Of a DNA stretch of 55,249 bases, positions 18,298-27,517 are shown in pieces. The position numbers and the translations under genes are program-made. The stretch is taken from NCBI GenBank assembly GCA_029255105.1, contig JAQWWH010000098.1:1-55249 (forward strand), written 5' to 3'. Below the pieces are notes generated by a model. The model was given only the letters and a program-made list of their open reading frames with translations, ran no database searches and was not told the origin of the DNA. This DNA comes from Flavimaricola sp. (GTDB lineage: Bacteria > Pseudomonadota > Alphaproteobacteria > Rhodobacterales > Rhodobacteraceae). Positions within the stretch are counted from its first letter, which is position 1, and the number at the start of each line of letters is the position of its first letter.

Positions 18298-18500
18298 GAC
18301 TGACCCTCCGACCTTTTGGTTTTTGTCGGGATGATGTCCCGTGCTGGTTTGTCTTCGTGACGGAAGGGGAGGCTGGCTGCATCGCTGTGGGCGGCACGAC
18401 TGCCGGGCCGGAAGGCCCAGAAGACCGTACCGACGAAGAAGACGAACATCCCAAGAAGGACCCAGCTGTCGGCGATTTCGCGCAGAATGTGATAGTTCAT
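18294..18500 (-). CDS. ccoQ: CcoQ, small subunit of cbb3 oxidase
   Basis: The 68-residue protein has one membrane helix (VLLGMFVFFVGTVFWAF) followed by a charged tail ending in the ATGA overlap with ccoP. Family members are short and poorly conserved; position between ccoO and ccoP and the helix pattern identify it. CcoQ protects or stabilises the oxidase, particularly under oxygen, in Rhodobacter. Confidence 0.9.
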   Translation of the reverse strand: MNYHILREIADSWVLLGMFVFFVGTVFWAFRPGSRAAHSDAASLPFRHEDKPARDIIPTKTKRSEGQS

Positions 18501-18512
18501 GCTGTGTCCTCC

Positions 18513-19238
18513 CTATCGGCTTGCGTCTGGAACGAAGGTCGAGAAATCGACCAGCGTGCCCAGCATTTGCAGATAGGCAATCAGGGCATCCATCTCGGAT
18601 ATGCCCGGGGCCCCGTCGAAGTCCCGAACCTGGGCGCCGGGGTAGCGTTCGACCAATGCGTCCCAATCCCCGAAAGGATCGACCTGCACGGTAAAATCAG
18701 CCCGCGCTTCGGCGATCATTTCCTCGGTGTAGGGAACACCGACCATGGCGTGGGTCTCCATCAGATCGGCCACATAGGTCGGTTCGATCAGCCGGGTGGC
18801 CAGGAAGCCATAGGGCGGCATGACCGATTCAGGCACAACCGATTGAGGGTCGGTCAGGTGCTGGACGTGCCAGGCATCTGAATAGCGTCCCCCCACCCGC
18901 GCAAGGTCTGGCCCCGTCCGTTTGGAGCCCCATTGGAAGGGGTGGTCGTACATGGATTCGGCCGCGAGCGAGTAGTGCCCATAGCGTTCGACCTCGTCCC
19001 GCATGGGCCGGATCATCTGCGAGTGGCATACGTAGCACCCCTCGCGGATGTAGATTTCCCGGCCCGTCAGTTCGAGGGGGGAGTAGGGGCGCACCCCTTC
19101 CACCTCTTCGATGACGTTTTCCAGGTAGAAGAGCGGGGCGATTTCGACCAGCCCTCCGATGGTGACCACCACAAAGCTGCCTGCCAGCAGGAGGGTGGCG
19201 TTCTTTTCAAGGATTGTGTGACGATCGAGTAGTGACAT
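18513..19238 (-). CDS. ccoO: CcoO, cbb3 oxidase monohaem cytochrome c subunit
   Basis: The 241-residue protein begins [20 protein letters not shown], the CcoO membrane anchor. It has the covalent haem motif CYVCH within [18 protein letters not shown] and the Met ligand region [10 protein letters not shown]. It forms the core complex with CcoN and receives electrons from CcoP. It lies 12 nt after ccoN and 12 nt before ccoQ. Confidence 0.96.
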   Translation of the reverse strand: MSLLDRHTILEKNATLLLAGSFVVVTIGGLVEIAPLFYLENVIEEVEGVRPYSPLELTGREIYIREGCYVCHSQMIRPMRDEVERYGHYSLAAESMYDHPFQWGSKRTGPDLARVGGRYSDAWHVQHLTDPQSVVPESVMPPYGFLATRLIEPTYVADLMETHAMVGVPYTEEMIAEARADFTVQVDPFGDWDALVERYPGAQVRDFDGAPGISEMDALIAYLQMLGTLVDFSTFVPDASR

Positions 19239-19250
19239 GCGTCGTCCCTC

Positions 19251-20843
19251 CTATTCTGCCGGGACAGCGGCCTGGGCAGGCTGCTGCTTGCCGTAGGCTG
19301 TCATCCAGAGGTTATAGACCATGATGAGGGCACCGGAGAGGTAGAGAACCCCGCCCAGTCCGCGCACCACATACATCGGGAACTTGGCGGCGACGGTGTC
19401 GGCAAAGCTGTTCACCAAGAACCCCTGTGCATCGACTTCGCGCCACATCAGGCCTTCCATGATCCCGGTGACCCACATCGAGGCAGCGTAGAGAACGATG
19501 CCGATCGTGGCGAGCCAGAAGTGCCAGTTGACCAGAGACAGGCTATGCAGCCGGTCCCGGTTCCACAGGCGTGGTGTCAGGAAGTAGAGCGCCGAGAAGG
19601 TGATCATCCCGTTCCAGCCCAGTGCACCCGAGTGGACGTGACCGATGGTCCAGTCCGTGTAGTGCGACAGCGAGTTGACCGCCCGGATCGACATCATCGG
19701 CCCTTCGAAGGTCGACATGCCGTAGAAGCCAAGGCTGATCACCATCATCCGCATGATCGGGTCTGTCCGGATCTTGTCCCAGGCGCCGCTCAGCGTCATC
19801 AGGCCGTTGATCATGCCACCCCAGGACGGCATCCACAGGATGATCGAGAAGACCATACCAAGGGTCGAGGCCCAGTCAGGCAGTGCGGTGTAGTGCAAAT
19901 GGTGCGGGCCGGCCCAGATATACAGGAAGATCAGCGCCCAGAAGTGGATGATCGAAAGCTTGTAGCTGAAGATCGGTCGTCCGGCCTGTTTCGGCACAAA
20001 GTAGTACATCATGCCCAGAAAGCCTGCCGTCAGGAAGAAGCCGACGGCATTGTGCCCGTACCACCACTGGGTCATGGCGTCCTGCACGCCCGCAAAGACC
20101 TGCACAGACCGTGATCCAAAAATGCTGACCGGGATCGACAGGTTGTTGACCACATGAAGCATCGCCACGGTGACGATGAACGACAGCAGAAACCAGTTGG
20201 CCACGTAGATATGCGGCTCTTTCCGTTTGAAGATCGTGCCCAGGAACACGATGAGGAAGGCGACCCAGACGATCGTCAGCCAGATGTCGACGTACCATTC
20301 AGGCTCTGCGTACTCTTTGGATTGGGTGGCCCCCATAAGGTAGCCTGTGGCTGCCAGCACGATGAACAGGTTGTATCCCCAGAACACGAACCACGCGAGA
20401 TTGCCGCCCCAAAGCCGGGCGGCACTGGTCCGCTGGACGATGTAGAAGGACGACATGATCAAAGCGTTGCCCCCGAAGGCAAAGATCACCGCCGAGGTGT
20501 GCAGCGGCCGGAGCCGGCCAAAGTTGCCGTAACCCTGAAGGAACTCGAAGTTCAGTTGGGGAAAGGCCAGTTGGAACGCGATGAAGGTTCCGACAAGGAA
20601 CCCCGCGATGCCCCAGAATGATGTGGCGATCACCCCGGCCCGGATAACCCCGTCGTTGTAGCCGGTAGGCGCTGGGCCCTTTTCGTCGCCTGCCGTGCGT
20701 ACCGTCCAGACGAACATGCCGCCTGCTATGGCCATGATAATAAGCGCGTGAACCTGATACGCCAGATCTCGCGCCCAGTTGGCGGCCAGGGCGGCACAAA
20801 GGGTGATAAGCCCAAGCGCCGCAATTTTAATCCAATCCCACAT
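19251..20843 (-). CDS. ccoN: CcoN, cbb3-type cytochrome c oxidase catalytic subunit I
   Basis: The 530-residue protein is a haem-copper oxidase subunit I of type C with about twelve helices. It shows the low-spin haem region ([20 protein letters not shown]), the CuB region ([18 protein letters not shown]), the paired His segment ([14 protein letters not shown]) and the late haem-ligand helix ([16 protein letters not shown]). It reduces oxygen to water with high affinity. The ATG at 20843 gives the family N-terminus (MWDWIKI). The promoter region carries two FNR boxes shared with the divergent stress-protein gene. Confidence 0.97.
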   Translation of the reverse strand: MWDWIKIAALGLITLCAALAANWARDLAYQVHALIIMAIAGGMFVWTVRTAGDEKGPAPTGYNDGVIRAGVIATSFWGIAGFLVGTFIAFQLAFPQLNFEFLQGYGNFGRLRPLHTSAVIFAFGGNALIMSSFYIVQRTSAARLWGGNLAWFVFWGYNLFIVLAATGYLMGATQSKEYAEPEWYVDIWLTIVWVAFLIVFLGTIFKRKEPHIYVANWFLLSFIVTVAMLHVVNNLSIPVSIFGSRSVQVFAGVQDAMTQWWYGHNAVGFFLTAGFLGMMYYFVPKQAGRPIFSYKLSIIHFWALIFLYIWAGPHHLHYTALPDWASTLGMVFSIILWMPSWGGMINGLMTLSGAWDKIRTDPIMRMMVISLGFYGMSTFEGPMMSIRAVNSLSHYTDWTIGHVHSGALGWNGMITFSALYFLTPRLWNRDRLHSLSLVNWHFWLATIGIVLYAASMWVTGIMEGLMWREVDAQGFLVNSFADTVAAKFPMYVVRGLGGVLYLSGALIMVYNLWMTAYGKQQPAQAAVPAE

Positions 20844-20951
20844 GAATACCGTTCCCTCTGTCCCTCCTGGCCTTGTCCGGTCGTACGTGGGGCGACCGGT
20901 GGCCAAGTGTAGCTGATGGATAGGTCATCCCTGATGCGGACGAGGGCTGCA

Positions 20952-20965
20952 TTGATCCAAATCAA
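20952..20965. promoter_or_regulatory. FNR box 1 in the ccoN / stress-protein divergent region
   Basis: TTGATCCAAATCAA is a perfect TTGAT-N4-ATCAA dyad centred about 115 nt upstream of ccoN and about 98 nt upstream of the stress-protein ATG. It fits activation of ccoNOQP by FnrL at low oxygen. The centre is 32 nt from the second box, about three helical turns. Confidence 0.85.
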
Positions 20966-20983
20966 GTGTTTTGCGCGGCAGGT

Positions 20984-20997
20984 TTGATAGGGATCAA
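20984..20997. promoter_or_regulatory. FNR box 2 in the ccoN / stress-protein divergent region
   Basis: TTGATAGGGATCAA is a second perfect FNR dyad, centred about 65 nt before the universal stress protein start. It probably serves the rightward promoter, while box 1 serves ccoN; the assignment is inferred from spacing. Confidence 0.85.
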
Positions 20998-21055
20998 TGC
21001 GGGAACGGGAAATAGTCTCAAAGTTGGTCGCAAGCAGAATGGAAGGGAACTGATC

Positions 21056-21901
21056 ATGGGCTACAAAACCATTTCGATGATTGTGACCGATGCGGGCACT
21101 GATGGACCCGCTCTTGAGGCCGCCGCCGCACTCGCCATGCGGGAGAATGCCCATCTGGATGTTGCTTGCGTTGGAATTGACCCCGCCCGCTATGAGGTCA
21201 TGCCGGCAGGCTCGGCCGCTATTGTTCTGGAGTCAGGCGCACAGGAGGCCCGGGAACGGGCCGAAGCTTTGGTCGCATGGGCCGAGAAAACCTTGCCCTC
21301 TGACCAGGAACGAACCGTGGTGCACGGTGTCGTTTCGGCACAAATGGGACTGGAATCCGCTGTATCCCGCCTGGCCCGGTACTCTGACCTCATTGTGGCG
21401 ACCCAGCCCTATGGCGAAGGCCGGACGGCGGTGCAGATCATGGTGACAGAGGCCGCACTATTTGGCACCGGCGCCCCGGTCCTCATCATTCCGCAAGGCG
21501 ACAAGACAGACTATGCAAAGGGGTTTCAAAGACCGCTTGTAGCCTGGAACGAAAGCGATGAGGCGTTGTCCGTCATCCGCAAGTCCACCCCAGTCCTCGA
21601 GGCGTCATCGCATGTCGACATCGTCATGGTTGACCCCCCGGCGCAGTCACCCGAACGTTCGGACCCGGGTGGGGCGGTCAGCTTGATGCTTGCCCGGCGC
21701 GGGATCAAGGCGGAGGTTTCGATTCTTGCCAAGACATTGCCCACCGTTGCCGAAGTGGTGGAGAGGTTCGCGCGCGAACACGCAAACGACCTGATTGTCA
21801 TGGGGGCATACGGGCATTCGAGGTTCCGCGAGGCCCTGTTTGGCGGGGCGACCCGAGACATGCTTGCCCGGGCAACCCTGCCTATGTTGATGGCGCACTA
21901 G
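21056..21901 (+). CDS. Universal stress protein, two UspA domains
   Basis: The 281-residue protein contains two UspA-like halves. The second ends with the nucleotide-binding pattern MGAYGHSRFREALFGGATRDML. The ATG at 21056 has AAGGGA just upstream; the longer in-frame extension would read through the FNR box and is rejected. The homologous gene sits between fnrL and ccoN in R. sphaeroides. An FNR box 65 nt upstream predicts low-oxygen induction. It likely acts in stress survival in the cytoplasm. Confidence 0.9.
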   Translation: MGYKTISMIVTDAGTDGPALEAAAALAMRENAHLDVACVGIDPARYEVMPAGSAAIVLESGAQEARERAEALVAWAEKTLPSDQERTVVHGVVSAQMGLESAVSRLARYSDLIVATQPYGEGRTAVQIMVTEAALFGTGAPVLIIPQGDKTDYAKGFQRPLVAWNESDEALSVIRKSTPVLEASSHVDIVMVDPPAQSPERSDPGGAVSLMLARRGIKAEVSILAKTLPTVAEVVERFAREHANDLIVMGAYGHSRFREALFGGATRDMLARATLPMLMAH

Positions 21902-21933
21902 ACATGAGGATGGCGGAGACAGCGTGTGACGGC

Positions 21934-22671
21934 CTAGGCAATCAATCCGCCGTCCACGTCGTCGCCCGTTTCCATCATCAGGCGGCGGATGTCGGGTATG
22001 ACAACCCGCCGCTTGCCTTCCAGAAGAACGATGCCTTCGCGCTTGAGCGCCGAAATCTGACGACTGACCGTTTCAAGCGTGAGACCCAGATAGTCGGCCA
22101 TAGCCTCGCGGGTCAGCGGCAGTTCGATCGTGATGACGCCCTTGGGTTTCGCAAAGCCAAGCGAGGCTTCGCGGCGCGCCAGGATCGTCAGAAGGCTTGC
22201 AATCTTTTCGCGTGCGGTCTTACGGCCGAGGATCAACATCCATTCACGGGCTGCGTCCAGCTCGCTCAGCGTCATGTCCAGCAAACGCTCTCCGACGTGG
22301 GGAGTGCTGATCAGCAATTCCTCAAACGGCTTGCGCCGGAAACAGCACAGGGTGATGTCGCTGATCGCGGTGACATCATAGGCCAGCGTCGCGCGGCCGG
22401 GCCGCCCGATGAAGTCGGAAGGCAGCAAGAGACCAACCATCTGCGTTCGCCCGTCTTCCAAAGTCTGGCTGAGCGTGGCGATTCCGCTAACGACCGAAGC
22501 GACAAAGCCGATTTCGTCCCCGGCCCATGCAATGGTCTGGCCGGCCTCGAAGTTCCGATAATATTTGATCTCTTCCAGCCGGTCCAACTCATCCGCATCG
22601 CAGCGAGAGCAAACGGCCCGGTGCCGAATTGGACAATCGGCGCAATCAAGATCTGCGTGGACGTGTCCCAA
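21934..22671 (-). CDS. fnrL: FnrL, oxygen-sensing Crp/Fnr transcription regulator
   Basis: The 245-residue regulator has an N-terminal Cys cluster (C10, C13, C21, C24) and a central Cys pair at 109-110. This provides the four ligands for an oxygen-labile 4Fe-4S cluster. A cNMP-like beta barrel (about 30-120), a dimerisation helix and a C-terminal helix-turn-helix (REAMADYLGLTLETVSRQISALK, about 190-210) follow. It should activate genes at TTGAT-N4-ATCAA sites, three of which occur in this window. It is divergent from hemN across a 69-nt gap with no clear FNR box. Confidence 0.95.
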   Translation of the reverse strand: MGHVHADLDCADCPIRHRAVCSRCDADELDRLEEIKYYRNFEAGQTIAWAGDEIGFVASVVSGIATLSQTLEDGRTQMVGLLLPSDFIGRPGRATLAYDVTAISDITLCCFRRKPFEELLISTPHVGERLLDMTLSELDAAREWMLILGRKTAREKIASLLTILARREASLGFAKPKGVITIELPLTREAMADYLGLTLETVSRQISALKREGIVLLEGKRRVVIPDIRRLMMETGDDVDGGLIA

Positions 22672-22740
22672 GGTTTGGATGTTCCCGTATGTGATCAGTG
22701 GCTGAGTAAGAGGCTAACCGAAAATGCCTGAGGATGTGAA

Positions 22741-24096
22741 ATGACTTTAGCAAACAAAATGCGTGATATTGGGCTTTTCGACACAAGAGTACCGCGATAC
22801 ACCAGCTATCCGCCAGCAAATCATTTCAACGACTCGGTCGGTCCCGACATTGCCCGACAGTGGATAAAGGCTATCCCATCCGGGTCTCGGGTGTCGCTAT
22901 ACGTTCATATTCCTTATTGTCGCAGGCTTTGCTGGTTCTGTGCATGCCGAACGCAAGGGACCGCAACGAACCGTCCGCTGGCCCCCTATCTCGCGCTTTT
23001 GAAGGCAGAGCTTGACCTCATCGACAATATGCTGCCCCCCGACGTGGTGCTTTCGGCCATCCACCTTGGCGGTGGGACGCCGACTTTGCTGCCTCCTGAG
23101 ATGCTGCTCGATATTGGTGCCTCCCTTGCGGAATTCCGCCCGTGGGCAGAGGACATTCAGGTTTCGGTCGAAATTGATCCCACAGAAGTCGACGCGGCAC
23201 GAATCGCTGCCTTGAAGCAGATCGGGATGACGCGCGCCTCGATCGGTGTGCAGGACTTTGACCCGTTGGTGCAGGATGCTATCGGGCGCAACCAGAGCTA
23301 TGAGCAGACCCGCGACGTGGTGACCGCGCTCAGAGCGGCGGGCATAGACAGTGTGAACATGGATGTTCTGTTTGGACTTCCCCATCAGACCCGGTCGCGG
23401 TTGGCCGATTCTGTGCAGCGGGTCCTGTCGCTCGCCCCGGATCGCGTAGCACTTTACGGCTATGCTCATGTTCCGTGGATGGCCAAGCGGCAAGTGATGA
23501 TCCCATCCGATGCCCTGCCGGGTGCAGAAGAGCGGCTGGAACTGTTCGATACCGCCCGCCGGCTGTTCGTCTGGGACGGCTATGGGGAAATCGGAATTGA
23601 CCATTTCGCCCGCGCCGGGGACGGGCTGTTCAAGGCCGAGCGGGCAGGGACTTTGCGCCGCAATTTCCAGGGCTATACCGATGATCGGACCGACACCTTG
23701 ATTGGATTGGGTGCTTCGGCCATTTCGCGGTTCCCGCAGGGCTATTCCCAAAACATCTCAACTTCGTCCCGCTATGCTTCTGCAATCTCGGAAGGGCATC
23801 TTGCCACCGAACGGGGCTATGCGATGACGCAAGACGATTCCCTGCGCGCCACGATGATCGAGGAACTGATGTGCCGGTTCGAAATCAGCTATGACCGCCT
23901 GGCCAAACGAACAGGTGCCACTAAGGCCCAGATTTGGGAAATGACGGCCGAGCTTCGTAACAGGTTCGCGGATCACCTGAGCGTAACGGACAAGGCACTG
24001 AAGCTGACTGAAGGGTCACGGCTCATCGCCCGAATGGCAGCCCAGACCCTGGATACATTCAGCATGCCACAGGGTCGACATAGTCGCGCACTTTGA
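22741..24096 (+). CDS. hemN: Oxygen-independent coproporphyrinogen III oxidase
   Basis: The 451-residue radical SAM enzyme has the Fe-S motif YCRRLCWFCAC (C60, C64, C67, with C69), then GGGTP and a SIGVQDFD segment. The late YGEIGIDHFARAGD motif is typical of HemN. It converts coproporphyrinogen III to protoporphyrinogen IX without oxygen, feeding haem to the cbb3 oxidase and globin under low oxygen. It starts at an ATG divergent to fnrL. Confidence 0.95.
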   Translation: MTLANKMRDIGLFDTRVPRYTSYPPANHFNDSVGPDIARQWIKAIPSGSRVSLYVHIPYCRRLCWFCACRTQGTATNRPLAPYLALLKAELDLIDNMLPPDVVLSAIHLGGGTPTLLPPEMLLDIGASLAEFRPWAEDIQVSVEIDPTEVDAARIAALKQIGMTRASIGVQDFDPLVQDAIGRNQSYEQTRDVVTALRAAGIDSVNMDVLFGLPHQTRSRLADSVQRVLSLAPDRVALYGYAHVPWMAKRQVMIPSDALPGAEERLELFDTARRLFVWDGYGEIGIDHFARAGDGLFKAERAGTLRRNFQGYTDDRTDTLIGLGASAISRFPQGYSQNISTSSRYASAISEGHLATERGYAMTQDDSLRATMIEELMCRFEISYDRLAKRTGATKAQIWEMTAELRNRFADHLSVTDKALKLTEGSRLIARMAAQTLDTFSMPQGRHSRAL

Positions 24097-24105
24097 CCGC
24101 CGACC

Positions 24106-24810
24106 CTAGAAGTTAAAGCTGATGCCGACGTTCAAGGCGTTTGTGATCACGTTGGTGTCCAGCGAACCCCCCGTCACAAGATCGGCCGAGTTGATCGAAT
24201 AGGTGCCCTTGTATTCCCCGAATACGGACCACTGGTCGTTCAAAGGCATGCTTGCCCCGGCCATCCACGCCACCGCCGGGCCCGTCAGCTGATATTCGAA
24301 TGTCCGCGATGTGCCTTCCGTCAGTTCGACGTGCGGGATGGCGACACCAAATCCACCACCGACGTAAGGCGACACACCGGCGAAGGCGTTGTTCCAGGAC
24401 CGGTAGGCGTTTAGGGTAACGATGTTAAGCCCGTCCGAGAATTCAAAGTGTTCGTACCCCGTTTCGGCCAGGGTGGCGTCATCTGCATAAACCTTGGTGT
24501 GGTTCACATCGACGCCAAAGCCAAAGTTCTCAGAATACCACCAGGTCGCCCGATAGCCATAATAGGGCGGCATGGTGAACGACCGACCTTCCCAGCCGGC
24601 AGTAAACTCCAGATCCGGAACCACACTGTCGCCATAAACGGACACGTCCGAATGGGGCGATGTCTGGTAGCCGCCATAAAAGCTTAGCTGCAGTTCGGCC
24701 GTGGCTGAAGAGGCCACACCAAGGGATGCTGCGACCAAAATGGCCCGAGAGGATTTTAGGGTCAGCGACACAGCGGACGGACTCCGGGCTCTTATTTCGA
24801 ACTCTCTCAT
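24106..24810 (-). CDS. Outer-membrane beta-barrel protein
   Basis: The 234-residue protein has a signal-like N-terminus ending near GVASSATA. It then has repeated amphipathic beta strands (LQLSFYGGYQTSPHSDV, SPYVGGGFGV) and a C-terminal strand ending in Phe (NALNVGISFNF), as needed for outer-membrane insertion. The size fits an 8-strand barrel of the OmpA/OmpW/lipid-A-modifying class. No catalytic signature is recognised. The ATG at 24810 is preferred over a longer in-frame extension. Confidence 0.75.
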   Translation of the reverse strand: MREFEIRARSPSAVSLTLKSSRAILVAASLGVASSATAELQLSFYGGYQTSPHSDVSVYGDSVVPDLEFTAGWEGRSFTMPPYYGYRATWWYSENFGFGVDVNHTKVYADDATLAETGYEHFEFSDGLNIVTLNAYRSWNNAFAGVSPYVGGGFGVAIPHVELTEGTSRTFEYQLTGPAVAWMAGASMPLNDQWSVFGEYKGTYSINSADLVTGGSLDTNVITNALNVGISFNF

Positions 24811-24931
24811 ATTAGGCCCCGATCCGATGCGCCACAAGGGACGATCCCGTGATCGGCGTGCGGCATCCTGCCGTGCCCTTGTGCCAACCCTGGGTACTGA
24901 TCCGAATTCACCCGCTTGCACCCACCAACCC

Positions 24932-25897
24932 CTAGGGAAGCTTGTTGACCAGGTGAATTGGCTCTCCGGCGACAAAGGCGTTTATCTGGTCGTAGATGTC
25001 GGCAAACTGCATATCGAGTTCATCCTCAGTGACATAGCCGATATGAGGTGTCGCCGTGACACCGGGATGATGGACAAGGGGGTCGTCGGGGTCCGTCAGC
25101 GGCTCTTTTTCGAACACGTCGATCCCGGCACGACCGGGCCGCCCTGCATTCAGCGCATCCAGCAACGCTCCTTCGGCAATGAGGCCCGCGCGAGAGGTGT
25201 TGATCAGGCTCGCTGTGGGTTTCATCATGCCAAGGTCCTCGGCGGTTATGATGCCCCGGCTGATGGCGGTCAGGCGAAGATGCAGGCTCACGAAGTCAGA
25301 GTTGGCAAAGAATTCTGCCCGGCTGTTGGCCACGGTCTGGCCGTCCGCGATCGCCCGCGCCCGCCCGTCTTCCGAGCCCCACCAGACGACCTTGACCCCG
25401 AAGGCCTCGGCATAACGCGCGACCGCCTTGCCAATCCTGCCATACCCATAAAGCCCGAGTGTCCGCCCCGCGATAGTCTGGCCGACGCCCATCTGCCAAT
25501 GACCGGCTTTCAAAGACTCGTTCTGTGTAGTGATCTGACGGGCAGAGACCAACAAAAGCGCCCATGTCAATTCTGCGGCGGCGACCGAATGCCCGGTCGA
25601 TCCGGTATTTGAGGCCAAAAGGACCTTGTGACGGGTGCAGGCCTCGACATCGACATGAGGGTAGACGCCGCGCTGGCTGATCAGCTTGAGGTTCGGAAGG
25701 CCGGCAAGCAGTGCCTCGGTCACGGGTGTACGTTCGCGAAAAAGGACCAGACATTCTGCATCGGCCAGGCGTTCATGCAGGATGGCGGGATCTTCGGTGT
25801 GATCAGACCAGATTGTCACGTCATGACCGTCGAGCCGGGAGAAGGACGGCAAGGTCTGCAATGTGTTGAACCAGTCGTCCAGAATATGGATCCGCAT
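24932..25897 (-). CDS. D-2-hydroxyacid dehydrogenase family protein (phosphoglycerate-dehydrogenase-like)
   Basis: The 321-residue enzyme begins MRIHILDDWFN, with GGAGGAG 6 nt ahead. It has the NAD Rossmann motif GLYGYGRIGKAVARY, a substrate Arg within NTSRAGLIAEGAL, a Glu in GIDVFEKEPL and the catalytic His in TATPHIGYVTEDE. It reduces or oxidises a 2-hydroxy/2-oxo acid with NAD(P)(H); the family includes hydroxypyruvate and glycerate enzymes. It stands alone. Confidence 0.88.
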   Translation of the reverse strand: MRIHILDDWFNTLQTLPSFSRLDGHDVTIWSDHTEDPAILHERLADAECLVLFRERTPVTEALLAGLPNLKLISQRGVYPHVDVEACTRHKVLLASNTGSTGHSVAAAELTWALLLVSARQITTQNESLKAGHWQMGVGQTIAGRTLGLYGYGRIGKAVARYAEAFGVKVVWWGSEDGRARAIADGQTVANSRAEFFANSDFVSLHLRLTAISRGIITAEDLGMMKPTASLINTSRAGLIAEGALLDALNAGRPGRAGIDVFEKEPLTDPDDPLVHHPGVTATPHIGYVTEDELDMQFADIYDQINAFVAGEPIHLVNKLP

Positions 25898-26395
25898 CAG
25901 GATCTCCTCCCTCAAATGTCTATTTGTTGACCTATGCAATGCCGCAATAGGGTTGTCACGACCCTATCCATACTGCGGGGCGCACGCCGTCTGAATGGCA
26001 TGGTAGGTCATGTTGCTTTTTCCGGCAAAACCGGCCCAATCTGGACTACGGCGGTGCCGGTTTGCTTATTAAAACAATCCCAACTTCGCGATCGGTACGA
26101 CCCGCTCTGGCGGTTGGGCGGTAGCTGGACTGAGGGCAGATTGGTCGCAGCATTATGGGCGGCGAGTCGGCGAAAGCCAGACCAGCGCCTCATTTCGCTA
26201 ATGTGAACAACGAGCCGAATCCAAGGCGATTGGTTCGGCTTGGGAACGAGTCTTGCCACATTTTCGCAGTCAAAAAGACTTGCCTTAGAATCGCCATCAA
26301 CACGTTTGTTTGTGTTCAGCGTGCTTCTGGGTTCGACCGCAACAGAGCACGTCACCAGGCTGCTCAGGTGAAGGGAACATGCGGTGGAGAATACT
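25898..26395. other. 498-nt intergenic region without a supported gene
   Basis: Short open frames on both strands have atypical composition and no recognisable domain. The AGGTGAAGGGAAC and GGTGGAG sequences at the right edge are candidate ribosome sites for the next gene. I see no tRNA, repeat or clear terminator. Confidence 0.5.
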
Positions 26396-27355
26396 ATGAG
26401 AGTGCTCGCGGTCGATGACGATCCGATCATCCTGGATCTGCTTGAGGTCAGTCTGCACCAGTCGGGATTCTGCGATCTCGTAACTGCCGCCTCAGCCGAG
26501 GAAGCGCTGAGCGCCCTTGAAGAGGCATCAGAGATGTTCGACTGCTTCCTTCTTGATATTGTGATGCCGGGGAAGGATGGGATCGCGCTTTGCGCCGACA
26601 TTCGGGCGATGTCTGCATATCGTCAAACGCCAATCATTATGATCACGGCCCTTACTGGCTACGAGCCGCTGGACCGCGCCTTTGCCGCAGGGGCTACGGA
26701 TTATGTCCGCAAGCCCTTGAACGGCCTTGAGCTTGGCACCCGGATCAACCTGGCCAACATGCTGAATGAAAGCCTCCGGCGCGAAGCTGCAAAGGAAGAA
26801 CTGCTCAAACAACAGATGGCGCAACCGATCCCCCAGGCGACCCGTGTTGCGGCTGTCGAGGGTGTTGAAGGTGTCGTTGACATCCTGAGGCTCGAAAACA
26901 ACCTCCTTCGGCTTCCTGATGGGTGTTATGCCCTGAACCTTGTGGCGTTTGACGTGATCGGCACCGATTCCGGATCGCAACCCGAAGACGTTTTTGATGC
27001 GGCCATTCAACTTGCCGCCAAGACAATTGCTGCGGTTCTGGCCGATCGCCGCTTTATTGTATCGCACGCTGGTGAGGGCGTTTTTGTAGGCTTCTATTCG
27101 GGCAGGCGCGTCATCTGGGAAGCGGATCTGCAATCAGCCATCAACCAGGAACTGACCCAAAGCGGGCCGTCAGAGCCCATCGCCATCGAAGTTACAATTC
27201 CAACGAGCCTGCGGTTGATTTCCGGCCGGGGCGCGCTGGATGTCCTGATGGGCTATGTGGACAGTCGACTTCAACCTTTGGGGGAAAATGCCCCCGTCGA
27301 CCAAGAGACTGTCGAGCGGTCACAAGAACAAGAGCCGACGGAGTTTCAGTCGTAA
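26396..27355 (+). CDS. Response regulator with receiver and degenerate GGDEF-like domain (paralogue 1)
   Basis: The 319-residue protein has a REC domain (about 1-125) with acidic D7-D9, phospho-acceptor Asp54 (FLLDIVMPG), Thr84 and Lys106 (YVRKP). A helical linker follows. The C-terminal domain (about 160-300) resembles GGDEF: a hydrophobic strand-helix set, then IVSHAGEGVFVGFY, where GGDEF aligns with GEGVF. It therefore lacks the catalytic residues of a diguanylate cyclase. ATG at 26396 aligns with the start of the next paralogue; a GTG 12 nt earlier is possible. Likely a regulatory output that binds rather than makes a nucleotide, or a protein partner. Confidence 0.85.
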   Translation: MRVLAVDDDPIILDLLEVSLHQSGFCDLVTAASAEEALSALEEASEMFDCFLLDIVMPGKDGIALCADIRAMSAYRQTPIIMITALTGYEPLDRAFAAGATDYVRKPLNGLELGTRINLANMLNESLRREAAKEELLKQQMAQPIPQATRVAAVEGVEGVVDILRLENNLLRLPDGCYALNLVAFDVIGTDSGSQPEDVFDAAIQLAAKTIAAVLADRRFIVSHAGEGVFVGFYSGRRVIWEADLQSAINQELTQSGPSEPIAIEVTIPTSLRLISGRGALDVLMGYVDSRLQPLGENAPVDQETVERSQEQEPTEFQS

Positions 27356-27517
27356 ACTGGGATGATTAGCGGCAACAAAGCTACATTATTTGATTTTTTC
27401 GTTCCGTTTGCCATCAAATCGTCAGATTCCGGGCCAATGTATTTTACAACCTGACGGAGAGCTTTTGCTCATCTCCAGCGGGTACCCGCACCCTCTAAGA
27501 AGGTACTGGTCATCAAG

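Noticed and set aside
22672..22740. An FNR box between fnrL and hemN
   Set aside because: The gap has no TTGAT-N4-ATCAA; only loosely similar stretches occur.
26008..26601. A leftward open frame of 197 codons spanning the gap and the first response regulator
   Set aside because: Half is antisense to the receiver domain and the remainder shows Ser/Arg-rich low-complexity composition with no domain.
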